Both the position numbers and the translations under genes were made by a program. A stretch of DNA of 64,000 nucleotides from an uncultured Eubacteriales bacterium. GTDB taxonomy: Bacteria; Bacillota; Clostridia; Oscillospirales; Oscillospiraceae. The notes beneath the pieces were generated by a model, which worked only from the letters and a program-made list of their open reading frames with translations, had not been told where the DNA came from and ran no database searches. The stretch spans positions 85,683 through 149,682 of the forward strand of contig UQGJ01000005.1 of the NCBI GenBank assembly GCA_900540545.1, given 5' to 3'. Shown one piece after another: positions 1 through 8,371 of the stretch. Position 1 is the first letter of the stretch. The number at the start of each line of letters is the position of its first letter.

Positions 1-763
1 CGATGAGGGCGTTGACCAGACTCAACGGGGCCACCAGGGAGTCCACGAAGGAGGCCATATCGCTCTTGGCCAGCAGGGTCACGGTGGCGGCCTCCGCCAA
101 GGGCGACGCCTGGCTGTCGGTGAGGGCGATGACGTTGGCCCCCCGGTCCCGGGCGAAGCGCATGGCCTTCACGGTGCGGCTGGAATACCGGGGGAAGCTG
201 ATGCCGATGACCACGTCCGACGGCCCCACCCGCAGGAGCTGCTCGAAAATCTCGCTGGCCGACGTGGTGTGGACCAGGACGATGTTGTCAAAAATGAGAT
301 TGAAATAGAAGCCTAAAAAATCCGCCAGCGCGGCGGCAGAGCGGACGCCCAGTATGTAGATCTTCTTGGCCGCCAGAATGGCGTCCACCGCCTCCCGGAA
401 GCTCTGACGGTCGGTCTCCTCCATGGTCATGCGTATCTTTTCGATGTCCGACTGCATGACCATGCTCAGCACGTCCTGGTCGCCGATACGGTCGTTGGCC
501 ACCTCGATGCGCTGGATGGAGGTGAGCTTGTTGCGTATCATCTCCTGAAGGGCCTTCTGCATAGTGGGATAGCCGTCATAGCCCAGCTCGGCGGCGAAGC
601 GGACCACCGTGGACTCGCTGACGTTCACCGTCTTGCCCAGCTTGCTGGCCGTCATAAAGGCGGCCTTGTCGTAGGAGTCCAGGATGAACCGCGCGATCAG
701 CTTCTGTCCCTTGGAGAAGGTGGGCATACTGCTCTGGATCACGGATAGGATGTCTCGGGACAT
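1..763 (-). CDS. MurR/RpiR family transcriptional regulator (partial, runs off left edge)
   Basis: The visible 254 codons give an N-terminal RpiR-type helix-turn-helix (residues about 1-80, with the typical TASKLGKTVNVSESTVVRFA stretch) followed by the start of a SIS sugar-phosphate-binding domain (about residue 110 onward, KKIYILGVRSAAALADF). Family members are dimeric regulators that sense phosphosugars and usually control amino-sugar or sugar catabolism. The start at 763 follows a GGGGG ribosome site. The C-terminus lies beyond base 1, so the regulated neighbour cannot be seen. A good sigma-A promoter lies at 826-854. Confidence 0.88.
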   Translation of the reverse strand, partial: MSRDILSVIQSSMPTFSKGQKLIARFILDSYDKAAFMTASKLGKTVNVSESTVVRFAAELGYDGYPTMQKALQEMIRNKLTSIQRIEVANDRIGDQDVLSMVMQSDIEKIRMTMEETDRQSFREAVDAILAAKKIYILGVRSAAALADFLGFYFNLIFDNIVLVHTTSASEIFEQLLRVGPSDVVIGISFPRYSSRTVKAMRFARDRGANVIALTDSQASPLAEAATVTLLAKSDMASFVDSLVAPLSLVNALI

Positions 764-825
764 GGCGATACCCCCAAAGGTTTCTTCCCAGGTCAAAATG
801 GGAGAATACTTTCACAGTCTCCCCT

Positions 826-854
826 ATCATACCGGGAACGCCGGGGAAAAGCAA
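826..854 (-). promoter_or_regulatory. Sigma-A promoter for the rpiR-type gene
   Basis: On the minus strand, TTGCTT (854-849) and TATGAT (831-826) are separated by 17 bp, about 60 nt upstream of the start codon at 763. Confidence 0.6.
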
Positions 855-896
855 GCTGTTTTTGCAGGAATGCCGTTCAAACTTGCAAATTTTGCC

Positions 897-1586
897 TCAG
901 CGGAGGCGGCCGACCTCCTCCTCCGTCAGGAACCGCCACTGGCCGGACGGAAGGCCCCCCAGAGTCAGCGCCCCCTCCCGGACCCGGCGGAGCAGGCGCA
1001 CCCGCAGGCCCGCCAGCTCGCACATGCGGCGGACCTGCCGGTTCCGCCCCTCGTGGATGACAATGGAGAGGGTGTCCGGCCCCAGCCGCTCTACCCTGGC
1101 CGGGCGGAGGGCCACCCCGTCCAGGGACAGGGACCCCCGCAGGATGGGCAGGGCGGCGTCCACGTCGCCGGAGACCCGGACGTGGTACTCCTTCTCCACC
1201 TCGTGGCTGGGGTGGAGAAGGCGGTGGGTCAGGGCCCCGTCGTTGGTCATCAACAGCAGGCCCTCGGAGTTCAAATCTAGCCGGCCCACGGGCCAGACCC
1301 GCGCCCCGCAGCCCACCACCAGCTCCGCCACGGTCCTTCTCCCCTGCTCGTCGGAGAGTGTGGTGACGTAGCCCACGGGCTTATTCAGCATCAGGTAGAC
1401 CGGCTTGGGGCACGCCCCCACCGGCGCTCCGTCCAGGGCCACGGCGTCACGGTCAGGGTCGGCCTTGTCGCCCAGGTGGGCGGGCCGGCCGTTGACCGTG
1501 ACCCGGCCGGCCTGGATATACTCCTCCGCGGTCCGCCGGGAGCAGACGCCGGCGGCGGAGAGCAATTTTTGCAGGCGTTCCTCCAT
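897..1586 (-). CDS. rluB: Ribosomal large-subunit pseudouridine synthase, RluB/RsuA family
   Basis: This 229-residue protein has an N-terminal S4 RNA-binding domain (residues 1-60, starting MEERLQKLLSAAGVCSRR) and a RsuA/RluB/E/F catalytic domain. The signature GRLDLNSEGLLL contains the catalytic aspartate that attacks the target uridine. The family modifies helix 89 of 23S rRNA (RluB) or 16S rRNA (RsuA); the dacF-rluB neighbourhood favours RluB. An in-frame extension reaches 1658, but it reads through a repeat-like intergenic element and has no S4 homology, so the start at 1586 is preferred. Confidence 0.9.
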   Translation of the reverse strand: MEERLQKLLSAAGVCSRRTAEEYIQAGRVTVNGRPAHLGDKADPDRDAVALDGAPVGACPKPVYLMLNKPVGYVTTLSDEQGRRTVAELVVGCGARVWPVGRLDLNSEGLLLMTNDGALTHRLLHPSHEVEKEYHVRVSGDVDAALPILRGSLSLDGVALRPARVERLGPDTLSIVIHEGRNRQVRRMCELAGLRVRLLRRVREGALTLGGLPSGQWRFLTEEEVGRLR

Positions 1587-1596
1587 AAAATAGATG

Positions 1597-1653
1597 ATGC
1601 CCCTTCCGTCAGCGCCTTCGGCGCGGCCACCTCCCCCACAAGTAGGGGAGGCC
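1597..1653. repeat. Candidate dispersed palindromic repeat (two hairpins)
   Basis: The gap between dacF and rluB holds two adjacent stem-loops: AGCGCC-TTC-GGCGC near 1611-1624, and CCTCCCC/GGGGAGG (1630-1636 and 1645-1651). The layout resembles the short REP-like elements scattered in Oscillospiraceae genomes. No second copy was found in this window, so repeat status is inference. Confidence 0.45.
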
Positions 1654-1688
1654 GTCAACAGAAAATATGTACCGCGGGGATGCCGCGG

Positions 1689-2837
1689 TCAAGAAAAATG
1701 GTGTCCAGCAAAGGTGGGCAGGAAGGTCTCCGTGTCGCTCCGGCCCAGGAAAAAGTCCAGCACCCGGCGGACCAGGGGATTGGAACAGACGGTATCGTCG
1801 TGGGCGGAGTCGGCGTAGAGCAGATAGGTCTCCCCCACCAACTCCTTACCCACATAGAAGGACAGGCTGCCCGCGATCTCCCCCGCCGCCACCGGCGCGG
1901 CAACCCGGTCGGGCAGCATCACCTCTGCCCGGACGGTCTCCCCCTCCTTGGCGGGGTAAAATACGTCCCCGGCGGTGCGGACCCGGACGAAGCGGACCAG
2001 ACTGCCGTCCACAGGGAGGGTGCGGAAGTCCCGGCCTGCGGTGACCAGGACCTGGCGGGGATAGGTCTCGAAGCCGTAGTCAAAAAGGGCGGCGTGGTCC
2101 TTCCAGTCGTCGGGGTCGTTGAGGGTGACGCAGAGCAGGAGCTGCCCGTCCCGCCGGGCACAGGACACCAGAGTCCGGCCCGCCATCTGGGTATAGCCCG
2201 TCTTCATGCCCTCACAGCCCTCGTACAGGGTCAGCAGCTTGTTGTGGTTGGTGAAGGTCCGGGTGCCCAGGGTGATGGATTTGGTGCCCACGATTTTGGA
2301 GACCGTATCGTTGTCCATGCAGGCTTTCGCCAGCAGGGCCATGTCGTAGGCGGTGGAGTAGTGGGCGTCATCGTTGAGGCCGTTGGGGTTGGCGAAGTGG
2401 CTGTCTGCCATGCCCAGGCTTTCGGCCCGCTGGTTCATCCAGTCCACGAAGGTCTCCACGTCCCCGGCGCAGTGCCGGGCCACGGCCAGGGCCGCGTCGT
2501 TGCCGGAGTGGAGCAGCAGGCCGTAGAGCAGGGCCTCCAGGGTGACGGTCTCCCCCACCTTCAGGTACATGGAGGAACCCTCGGTGAGGGTGTCCTCCCG
2601 AGTGATGGTCACCGGCTCGGCCAAATCGTCCATGGCCTCCGCCGCCACCAGGGCGGTCATCAGCTTGGTGGTGCTGGCGATGAGCCGCCGGGTGTGGGCG
2701 TCCTTTTCGTAGAGGATGCGCCCGCTGTCCGCGTCCACTAGGATGGCGGAGGCGGCAGAGAGGTCCGGGGCGGCGAGGACCCCCAGGGGCTGGCACAGCA
2801 GAAAAACGGCCAGAAGGGCCGTAAAAAGTCGTTTCAC
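1689..2837 (-). CDS. dacF: D-alanyl-D-alanine carboxypeptidase (peptidase S11, DacF-like)
   Basis: This 382-residue exported penicillin-binding protein trims the terminal D-Ala from peptidoglycan pentapeptides. It starts with a signal peptide (MKRLFTALLAVFLLCQPLGVLA). All three active-site motifs are present: S55-T-T-K58, S111-G-N113 and K212-T-G214. Residues about 270-360 match the C-terminal PBP5-type beta domain. DacF is a sporulation-associated member in Bacillus, which fits gerW immediately upstream (41 bp away). The C-terminal amphipathic membrane anchor is not obvious. Confidence 0.93.
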   Translation of the reverse strand: MKRLFTALLAVFLLCQPLGVLAAPDLSAASAILVDADSGRILYEKDAHTRRLIASTTKLMTALVAAEAMDDLAEPVTITREDTLTEGSSMYLKVGETVTLEALLYGLLLHSGNDAALAVARHCAGDVETFVDWMNQRAESLGMADSHFANPNGLNDDAHYSTAYDMALLAKACMDNDTVSKIVGTKSITLGTRTFTNHNKLLTLYEGCEGMKTGYTQMAGRTLVSCARRDGQLLLCVTLNDPDDWKDHAALFDYGFETYPRQVLVTAGRDFRTLPVDGSLVRFVRVRTAGDVFYPAKEGETVRAEVMLPDRVAAPVAAGEIAGSLSFYVGKELVGETYLLYADSAHDDTVCSNPLVRRVLDFFLGRSDTETFLPTFAGHHFS

Positions 2838-2878
2838 AAGGCGTCACCTCAAACACAGAGATGACACTAGTATGGGAC

Positions 2879-3292
2879 TTAGAAGACGTCTTTATCCCCG
2901 TTTTTATTTTTGTCCAGGTAGCCGGTGACCTTGTCAAACATCTCGGGCACCAGCTCCACCACCCGGTCCACGGTGTTGCCCGGCGGGGGCGCCACGGGCA
3001 GGAGCTTGACGCTGTCGCCCTTGACGATGAGGAAGGCCACGGGGGCGATCTTGACCCCAGCGGCGCTGCCGCCGCCGAAGCCGTTTTCGTCGTCGGGCTT
3101 CTGGGTCTTGGTGGCGTAGTCCGCGCCGCCGGAGCCGAAGCCGAAGGACAGCTTGGACACGGGAATGAGGGTGATGCCGTCGTCGGTGCGGATAGGGGTG
3201 CCGATGATGGTATTGACGTCCACCATCTCCCGAATCTTCTGCATGGTGGTGGACATGAGGTCGCCGATGGGATGATTCTTTTCCATGGTCAT
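2879..3292 (-). CDS. ytfJ: GerW family sporulation protein (YtfJ)
   Basis: This 137-residue protein has the GerW/YtfJ layout: an N-terminal helix, a conserved strand TDDGITLIPVSKLSFGFGSGG, a Gly-rich linker, and a second conserved stretch AAGVKIAPVAFLIVKGDSV. In Bacillus, GerW is needed for normal spore germination. The ATG at 3292 overlaps the end of the DUF2953 gene by 4 bp (ATGA), so the two are translationally coupled. It sits between DUF2953 and dacF, a common order in Clostridia. Confidence 0.92.
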   Translation of the reverse strand: MTMEKNHPIGDLMSTTMQKIREMVDVNTIIGTPIRTDDGITLIPVSKLSFGFGSGGADYATKTQKPDDENGFGGGSAAGVKIAPVAFLIVKGDSVKLLPVAPPPGNTVDRVVELVPEMFDKVTGYLDKNKNGDKDVF

Positions 3293-3909
3293 ACCGCCTC
3301 TTTCTGTTTCGATTGGGTCTGTTTTTTGTGATTCATCAAAATCTTCAGGGCCCGGAAGCCCAGGGTCAGCGTCAACGCGGCGCCCTGCCCGATGGTCATG
3401 GAGACCGCCGCGGTGAGGGCCACGGCGGGGCTGGTCCGGTCGAAATCCAGCGCGGTGCGGATTTTACGCTCTTTTACATTGAAATTATGCTCCAGAAGGG
3501 GGACCGCCATACCCAGGATGGCGTTGGCGCCGCCGTAGGCCATGGCGGCGTCCGCCGGGTCGGGGCAGGCCACGGTGAGGTCCAGGTCCAGCCGGTCGAT
3601 GCGGATTTTTCGCTTGAATCTGCCCGCCGCGTCGGCCACCAGGGGCAGGAACTGCTTGAGCAGGTCCAGAGAGCCGCCCTCCTTTTTGGCCGGTTCCGTA
3701 TACGGCTTGGGCGGGGCCGGGGGCTTCTCGGTTTGCTTTTTCGGCTTCTTTTTGCGGGGCTTCAGGGGGAACAGCGTGAAGCGGAAGGCCCCCAGGCGCA
3801 GCCGCACCACCAACCCAGCCGCGGAGTAATCCACGATGCCGCCCACCCGGACCAGGGACAGCAGCAAAAGGAGGACCAGGATCACGCCGGTGACGATCAG
3901 CGCCCTCAT
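3289..3909 (-). CDS. DUF2953 domain protein, single-pass membrane
   Basis: This 206-residue protein begins with one membrane segment (MRALIVTGVILVLLLLLSLV). A basic Pro/Lys-rich linker (PRKKKPKKQTEKPP) and a soluble DUF2953 domain follow. The family has no assigned biochemical role but is consistently next to ytfJ/gerW in sporeformers, so a sporulation or envelope role is inferred from context. An in-frame extension upstream to 4125 overlaps scpB and has no hydrophobic start, so 3909 is chosen. It lies 4 bp downstream of scpB. Confidence 0.85.
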   Translation of the reverse strand: MRALIVTGVILVLLLLLSLVRVGGIVDYSAAGLVVRLRLGAFRFTLFPLKPRKKKPKKQTEKPPAPPKPYTEPAKKEGGSLDLLKQFLPLVADAAGRFKRKIRIDRLDLDLTVACPDPADAAMAYGGANAILGMAVPLLEHNFNVKERKIRTALDFDRTSPAVALTAAVSMTIGQGAALTLTLGFRALKILMNHKKQTQSKQKEAV

Positions 3910-3913
3910 GGTC

Positions 3914-4630
3914 TCACTCCCCCGCCGGGGCCGGTTCCACGGCCTCCGGGACGGCCTCTGGGGCCTCCTCCCTGCCGGCGTTTTCCGCCGCCGCCAGCTC
4001 TTCCGCGGCGGCCAAAAGTTCCTCGTCGGTGAGGGGCGGCTCCCCCTCCTGCTCCTGGCTGGCCCGAAGCTTTTCGATGGCCGACTGCATCTCCAGCGTG
4101 ATTTGCCCGTCCTCGGCGGTGGCACTGGGCAACTCGGGCAGCTCCTCCAGGCTGGACAGGCCGAAGGACCGCAGGAAGGTGGGGGTGGTGCGGTACAGGA
4201 TGGGGCGGCCCGGCACAGCCAGACGGCCGCACTCCTCGATCAATTCCCGGTCCATGAGCAGACCCACGGTATAGGAGCTGTCCACGCCCCGGACCTGGTC
4301 CACGTAGGCCCGGGTGGTGGGCTGGTAGTAGGCGATGATGGCCAGGACCTCCAGGGCCGGCGGGGAGAGCTTGGCGGGCTTGCGGCTTTCAAAGGTCTTG
4401 CGGATGAGGTCGGCGTACTCCGGCGCGGAGCAGAGCTGATAGCTGGTGTCCATCTTCACCAGCCGGATGCCCCGGCGCTCGTAGCTGTAATAGTCCATCA
4501 GCTTTTTCGCCACGGAGTCCGCCGTCTCCCGGTCGATTTCCAGGGACATGCAGATGCGCTCCACGCCCACCGGCTCGCCGGCGGCGAAGAGGATGCCCTC
4601 CATGGCGGATTCGATTTCTTTCAGGTCCAT
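3914..4630 (-). CDS. scpB: Segregation and condensation protein B
   Basis: This 238-residue protein is the winged-helix kleisin partner of the SMC-ScpAB condensin that organises and segregates the chromosome. The two tandem winged-helix domains cover residues 1-170 (ESAMEGILFAAGEPV near the start, then LAIIAYYQPTTRAYVDQVRG). Residues about 175-238 form an acidic Ala/Glu-rich tail, longer than in many homologues. It follows scpA by 58 bp in the same direction. Confidence 0.95.
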   Translation of the reverse strand: MDLKEIESAMEGILFAAGEPVGVERICMSLEIDRETADSVAKKLMDYYSYERRGIRLVKMDTSYQLCSAPEYADLIRKTFESRKPAKLSPPALEVLAIIAYYQPTTRAYVDQVRGVDSSYTVGLLMDRELIEECGRLAVPGRPILYRTTPTFLRSFGLSSLEELPELPSATAEDGQITLEMQSAIEKLRASQEQEGEPPLTDEELLAAAEELAAAENAGREEAPEAVPEAVEPAPAGE

Positions 4631-4688
4631 TGGGTGTCCCGTCCTTTGCGGGCGGCCGCGGGCCGCCCTTCCGATTTGCCTTTGGGGA

Positions 4689-5489
4689 TCAATATGCGTC
4701 GGTGGAGAACTCCAGGCTGTCGTCTCCCCCGCCGGTACAGGTCACGGTGCAGTCGGTGTCGGTACCCGCCAAACGGATGCGCTTGGCCTTGCACAGCTCC
4801 AGCACGGCGATGAAGGTGGCCACCACCTCGGAGCGGCTGCGGTTGCCGGAAAACAGGGCGCGGAACCGGGTGACGCCGAATTTCAGCAGGCGGTTGATGA
4901 GCTCGCTGGCCTTGTCGGCCACCGGGTAGGGCTCCCGGCCAACGATGCCCTCGAAGGCGGCCAGGGCCGGGGGCATCTGGTTGCCCATCCGCTCCCGGAC
5001 GGCCACCATGGCCTTGCGGAGGTCGTCCTTCTGGTGGACGTAGCGGTAGGTCTTGTTGACGGGCAGGTGCTCCGGGACCTTGGGGATATAGTCCCGGCCC
5101 AGGTTGTAGCGGTCGGCGAACTCCGGGACCACGGCCTTGATTTTCATGTAGTTCTCATGGCGCTGGTGGGCCTCCAAAGAGGCGATGAGCTGTTCCATCT
5201 CGGAGAGGGCCTCCTCGTCGTGGATGGACAGGAGCATCCGGGACTTGATGAAGATGAGCTGGGCGGCCATGGCGGCGAATTCGCTGGCCACCTCCAGGTC
5301 TAGCTTCTTCCGCCGATCCATCCAGGCCAGGTACTGGTCCAGGATGACGGAGAGCTGGATGTCCTTGATCTCCATTTTGTTTTTCGCCAGCAGGGCCAGG
5401 ATCAGGTCCAGAGGGCCGTTGAAGTCCTCCATGGCCTCCTCGGCCTTGGTCCGGACCACGCCGGGCAGATGATAGATGGGGGCGTCCAA
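4689..5489 (-). CDS. scpA: Segregation and condensation protein A (kleisin)
   Basis: This 266-residue protein bridges the SMC heads. The N-terminal conserved stretch FNGPLDLILALLAKNKMEI is the kleisin SMC-binding helix region. The central region ISLEAHQRHENYMK and the C-terminal winged helix (about 190-250, RFRALFSGNRSRSEVVATF) match ScpA. It is adjacent to scpB, as in nearly all Firmicutes, and 19 bp downstream of the M50 protease gene. Confidence 0.94.
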   Translation of the reverse strand: MDAPIYHLPGVVRTKAEEAMEDFNGPLDLILALLAKNKMEIKDIQLSVILDQYLAWMDRRKKLDLEVASEFAAMAAQLIFIKSRMLLSIHDEEALSEMEQLIASLEAHQRHENYMKIKAVVPEFADRYNLGRDYIPKVPEHLPVNKTYRYVHQKDDLRKAMVAVRERMGNQMPPALAAFEGIVGREPYPVADKASELINRLLKFGVTRFRALFSGNRSRSEVVATFIAVLELCKAKRIRLAGTDTDCTVTCTGGGDDSLEFSTDAY

Positions 5490-5508
5490 TGCTCCGCCTC
5501 CTTTCCGG

Positions 5509-6201
5509 TCAAATCAATTTGAGGACCCAGCCGGACCCGCTGAGCAGCAGGTCCATGACCCAGTTCCGGGCGATGGTCAGCGGCGTGCTGAACACGTCGA
5601 ACAGGCCGAACAACAGCAGGCCCATCAAGATCAGCATACCGATGCGCTCGTATTTCCAGAGGGTATAGGTCACCTTGTCGGGCAGAAAGCCCTCCACCAC
5701 CTTGGAGCCGTCCAGGGGCGGGAAGGGGATCAGGTTGAAGAGGCCCAGGCCGATATTCAGGACCAGCAGGGTCCCGAAGAATTGCAACAGGCCCACGGCC
5801 AGATTCCCGGTGACACGGCCGGTCATCGCCAGCCCGTAGACCAGGGTATAAAAGACGGCGCTGATATAGGCGAAGATAAAATTGGACACGGGACCCGCCA
5901 GGGCGGTGACGGCCATGCCGGTCTTGGGGTGCTTGAAATACCGGGCGTCCACCGGCACGGGTTTGGCCCAGCCGAAGCCGGCAATCAACATCATCACGGT
6001 CCCCATCAGGTCCAGGTGGCGCAGGGGGTTCAGGGACAGGCGGTGCTGTTCCTTGGCGGTGGGGTCCCCCAGGGCGTAGGCCGCCAGCCCGTGGCTGACC
6101 TCGTGGACGGTAAGGCAGAGCAAAACGGCCACCATGCGGATGACGGTCTCCAGCAGGCCCATCCAATCCATATTCTGCGTGAATTGAGAAAAATCAGTCA
6201 A
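5509..6201 (-). CDS. Site-2 protease family membrane metalloprotease (M50)
   Basis: This 230-residue polytopic protein carries the zinc motif HEVSHG in its first transmembrane helix (about residue 35) and the second motif NLIPFPPLDGSKV (about 155). Both are diagnostic of intramembrane M50 proteases of the short FtsH-independent type. Four to six hydrophobic segments are visible. Physiological substrates of this subfamily are unknown. It leads the scpA-scpB-DUF2953-gerW run and is 12 bp downstream of the phosphatase gene. It is distinct from the spoIVFB-like gene at 20941. Confidence 0.88.
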   Translation of the reverse strand: MTDFSQFTQNMDWMGLLETVIRMVAVLLCLTVHEVSHGLAAYALGDPTAKEQHRLSLNPLRHLDLMGTVMMLIAGFGWAKPVPVDARYFKHPKTGMAVTALAGPVSNFIFAYISAVFYTLVYGLAMTGRVTGNLAVGLLQFFGTLLVLNIGLGLFNLIPFPPLDGSKVVEGFLPDKVTYTLWKYERIGMLILMGLLLFGLFDVFSTPLTIARNWVMDLLLSGSGWVLKLI

Positions 6202-6213
6202 GTGGGGGCCTCC

Positions 6214-6921
6214 TTATGCCAGAAGTTTGGCCCGGAGGGCCTCCAGCTCGGCGTTGGTGAGTCCGATGGCGCGGAGATAGTCGGGCACAGAGCCGTACCG
6301 CTCCGCCAGCAGGTCCATGCAGGTCTCCATGTATGCCCGCTTGGACAGCCCGGCGTAGGCGGGCATCTCCGCCCAGGAGGCTTTGAGCCGGGAGATCAGC
6401 TCCTCCAGATAGGTCTCGGATACCTGGTAGTCGGCCAAAATGTCGGCCCGGCCCACCCCGACCAGGGAGAGCAGCAGCATGGCGGTCATGCCGGTGCGGT
6501 CCTTGCCCGCCGTGCAGTGGAACAGGACCCCGCCGGGGGCCGCCGCAATCAGCCGCAGGACGGCGCAGATGCCTACCTTGCGCTCCAGGACCCCGAAATA
6601 CCCCCGGCCCACGTCGGCTTCCAGATTGGGCAGCATATCGCCCCCGGCCAGGGACACGTGGTGATAGGTGAACTGGGGCAGGGCGGCCAACTGGTCCGGA
6701 CGCTGCCGGACCTCCTCCCCGCTGCGCAGGTCGATGATGGTGGTCACATCCCGGTCCAGCAGCCACTGAAGGTCAGCTTCGGACAGCCCGGTGGGGGTGT
6801 CCCCCCGGAACAGCCGCTCCCAGGCGGTGACCCGGCCGTCCGCCGTGGGGTAGCCGCCCAGGTCCCGCAGATTCACCATATTACCAAGGGCCACACGCCG
6901 CAGCATGGAACCGCCTCCCAA
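6214..6921 (-). CDS. Tyrosine/dual-specificity protein phosphatase (Y_phosphatase3 family)
   Basis: This 235-residue protein has the CX5R P-loop HCTAGKDRTGM (Cys nucleophile and Arg) and the upstream strand VTTIIDLRSGEE, typical of bacterial PTP-like phosphatases related to IphP and M. tuberculosis PtpB. Substrates may be phosphotyrosine proteins or phosphoinositide-like molecules; this cannot be told from sequence. It has no signal peptide, so it is probably cytoplasmic. A promoter with a perfect -10 lies just upstream (6936-6964). Confidence 0.88.
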   Translation of the reverse strand: MGGGSMLRRVALGNMVNLRDLGGYPTADGRVTAWERLFRGDTPTGLSEADLQWLLDRDVTTIIDLRSGEEVRQRPDQLAALPQFTYHHVSLAGGDMLPNLEADVGRGYFGVLERKVGICAVLRLIAAAPGGVLFHCTAGKDRTGMTAMLLLSLVGVGRADILADYQVSETYLEELISRLKASWAEMPAYAGLSKRAYMETCMDLLAERYGSVPDYLRAIGLTNAELEALRAKLLA

Positions 6922-6935
6922 TTTCCGAATGATTT

Positions 6936-6964
6936 ATTATAGCAAATCCGGCAGGAAAACACAA
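6936..6964 (-). promoter_or_regulatory. Sigma-A promoter for the phosphatase/M50/scp operon
   Basis: On the minus strand, TTGTGT (964-959 of the 6900s) and a perfect TATAAT (6941-6936) are spaced by 17 bp, ending 14 bp before the phosphatase start. The -35 box overlaps the foot of the preceding terminator stem. Confidence 0.65.
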
Positions 6965-6993
6965 GCAGAGGCGGAGCGCTCCGCCTCTGCTTG
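6962..6993 (-). terminator. Perfect 16-bp palindromic hairpin after the FAH gene
   Basis: The arm CAAGCAGAGGCGGAGC is followed directly by its exact reverse complement, then TGTTTT on the minus strand. It ends the lon-engB-FAH transcript. Confidence 0.7.
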
Positions 6994-7004
6994 TCTGTAT
7001 GGAC

Positions 7005-7763
7005 TCACACGATATGGTTCCGCAGGACGCCAATGCCCTCGATCTCCACCTCCACGGTGTCGCCGGGGCGCATGGGGCCGATGCCGGCGGGGGTGCCGGT
7101 GGTGACCACGTCTCCGGGGGCCAGAGTCATGCTGGCTGTGATAAATTCCACCATCTCGGGTATCTTGGTCATGAACAGGCTGGTGCGGGAGGACTGGACC
7201 GTATTCCCGTTGAGCCGGGTCTCTATTTTCAGGTCCGTGGGGTCCACCTCGTCGGTGAGGACGGGGCCCATGGGAGCGAAGCCGTCCATGCACTTGCCCC
7301 GGGTCCACTGGCCGTCCCCCTTCTGGATGTCCCGGGCGGTGACGTCGTTGAGGACGGTGAAGCCCAGGATGTAGCTCCAGGCGTCGGCGGCCTTCACGTC
7401 CTTGGCCTCCCGCTTCATCACGAAGGCCAGCTCCCCCTCGTAGTCCAGGCGCTGGACGAAGGCCGGGGCGTGGACCTCCCCCTCCGGGCGGTTGACGCAG
7501 TTGGGGGTCTTGATGAACAGGATGGGGGTCTCCGGGACCCCCTCCCCCATCTCCTCGGCGTGGTCCCGGTAGTTCTTGCCCAGGCAGACGATTTTTCCCG
7601 GCTCGCTGGGGGCCAGGAGGGTGCAGTCCGACAGGGCCCAGGTCTTGCCGTCGTAATACTCGGTGTCCCCGGCGTAGGGCGGGTATTTCAGAGTATGGAC
7701 GGCATCCCCGTCCAACACGCCCCAGCGGGTCTTGCCCATATGTTCCACGCGCACGTATTTCAT
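7005..7763 (-). CDS. Fumarylacetoacetate hydrolase (FAH) family protein
   Basis: This 252-residue protein has the FAH fold: IVCLGKNYRDHAEEMG, the metal-binding region LDYEGELAFV, and the C-terminal TTGTPAGIGPMRPGD. FAH enzymes cleave C-C bonds or decarboxylate acyl-pyruvates and 2-keto acids; the exact substrate is not predictable, and oxaloacetate decarboxylase/acylpyruvase activity is common. The start at 7763 overlaps the stop of engB (ATGA). A longer in-frame extension upstream runs antisense-like through engB and lon and is not protein-like. Confidence 0.88.
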   Translation of the reverse strand: MKYVRVEHMGKTRWGVLDGDAVHTLKYPPYAGDTEYYDGKTWALSDCTLLAPSEPGKIVCLGKNYRDHAEEMGEGVPETPILFIKTPNCVNRPEGEVHAPAFVQRLDYEGELAFVMKREAKDVKAADAWSYILGFTVLNDVTARDIQKGDGQWTRGKCMDGFAPMGPVLTDEVDPTDLKIETRLNGNTVQSSRTSLFMTKIPEMVEFITASMTLAPGDVVTTGTPAGIGPMRPGDTVEVEIEGIGVLRNHIV

Positions 7764-8359
7764 TTCAAGCCCTCCCCTACATGGTCGGCGATCTCGCCCA
7801 GCAGGCGCTCCCGCCCCTCCCCTTTCTCGGCGGAAAAGGGGATGATCTTTACGGCTTCGTCCAGTTCCAGGGTGTCCCGGATGCGCTGGAGGTTTGGCTC
7901 GATCTCGCTCTTTTTCAGCTTGTCCAGCTTGTTGGCGATGACCAGGAAGGGCTTTCCCGTGGCCTTGAACCACTCCCCCATGGTGCAGTCGTCCGCGGTG
8001 GGCTTGTGGCGGGCGTCCACGATCATGCAGCCCAGGGTCATGAGCTCCGGCTCGTCGAACCAGGTCTGGATGAGCCTGCCCCAGCGGGCCTTCTCCGCCT
8101 GGGAGACCTTGGCGTAGCCGTAGCCCGGCAGGTCCACCAGATAGAACTTGCCGTCGATTTTGAAGTAGTTGATATGGATGGTCTTTCCCGGAGAATTGCC
8201 CACCCGGGCGAAGTTCTTCCGGTTCAGGATGCGGTTGATAACAGAGGATTTTCCCACGTTGGACCGGCCGGAAAAGACGATTTGGGGCAGACCGTCCCGG
8301 GGGAAGTCCTCCCGTTTGGCCGCGGAGCGGATGAACTCCGCGTTTTGCAGGTTGATCAT
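7760..8359 (-). CDS. engB: Ribosome biogenesis GTPase YsxC/EngB
   Basis: This 199-residue TrmE-Era-EngA-EngB GTPase is needed for 50S subunit assembly. Visible G motifs are G1 [10 protein letters not shown]3 DLPGYG, G4 NKLDK and a G5-like FSAEKG. It has the usual length for the family. It lies 12 bp downstream of lon, the standard lon-engB order of Firmicutes, and is coupled by a 4-bp overlap to the FAH gene. Confidence 0.96.
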   Translation of the reverse strand: MINLQNAEFIRSAAKREDFPRDGLPQIVFSGRSNVGKSSVINRILNRKNFARVGNSPGKTIHINYFKIDGKFYLVDLPGYGYAKVSQAEKARWGRLIQTWFDEPELMTLGCMIVDARHKPTADDCTMGEWFKATGKPFLVIANKLDKLKKSEIEPNLQRIRDTLELDEAVKIIPFSAEKGEGRERLLGEIADHVGEGLK

Positions 8360-8371
8360 GGCCCTGCCTCC

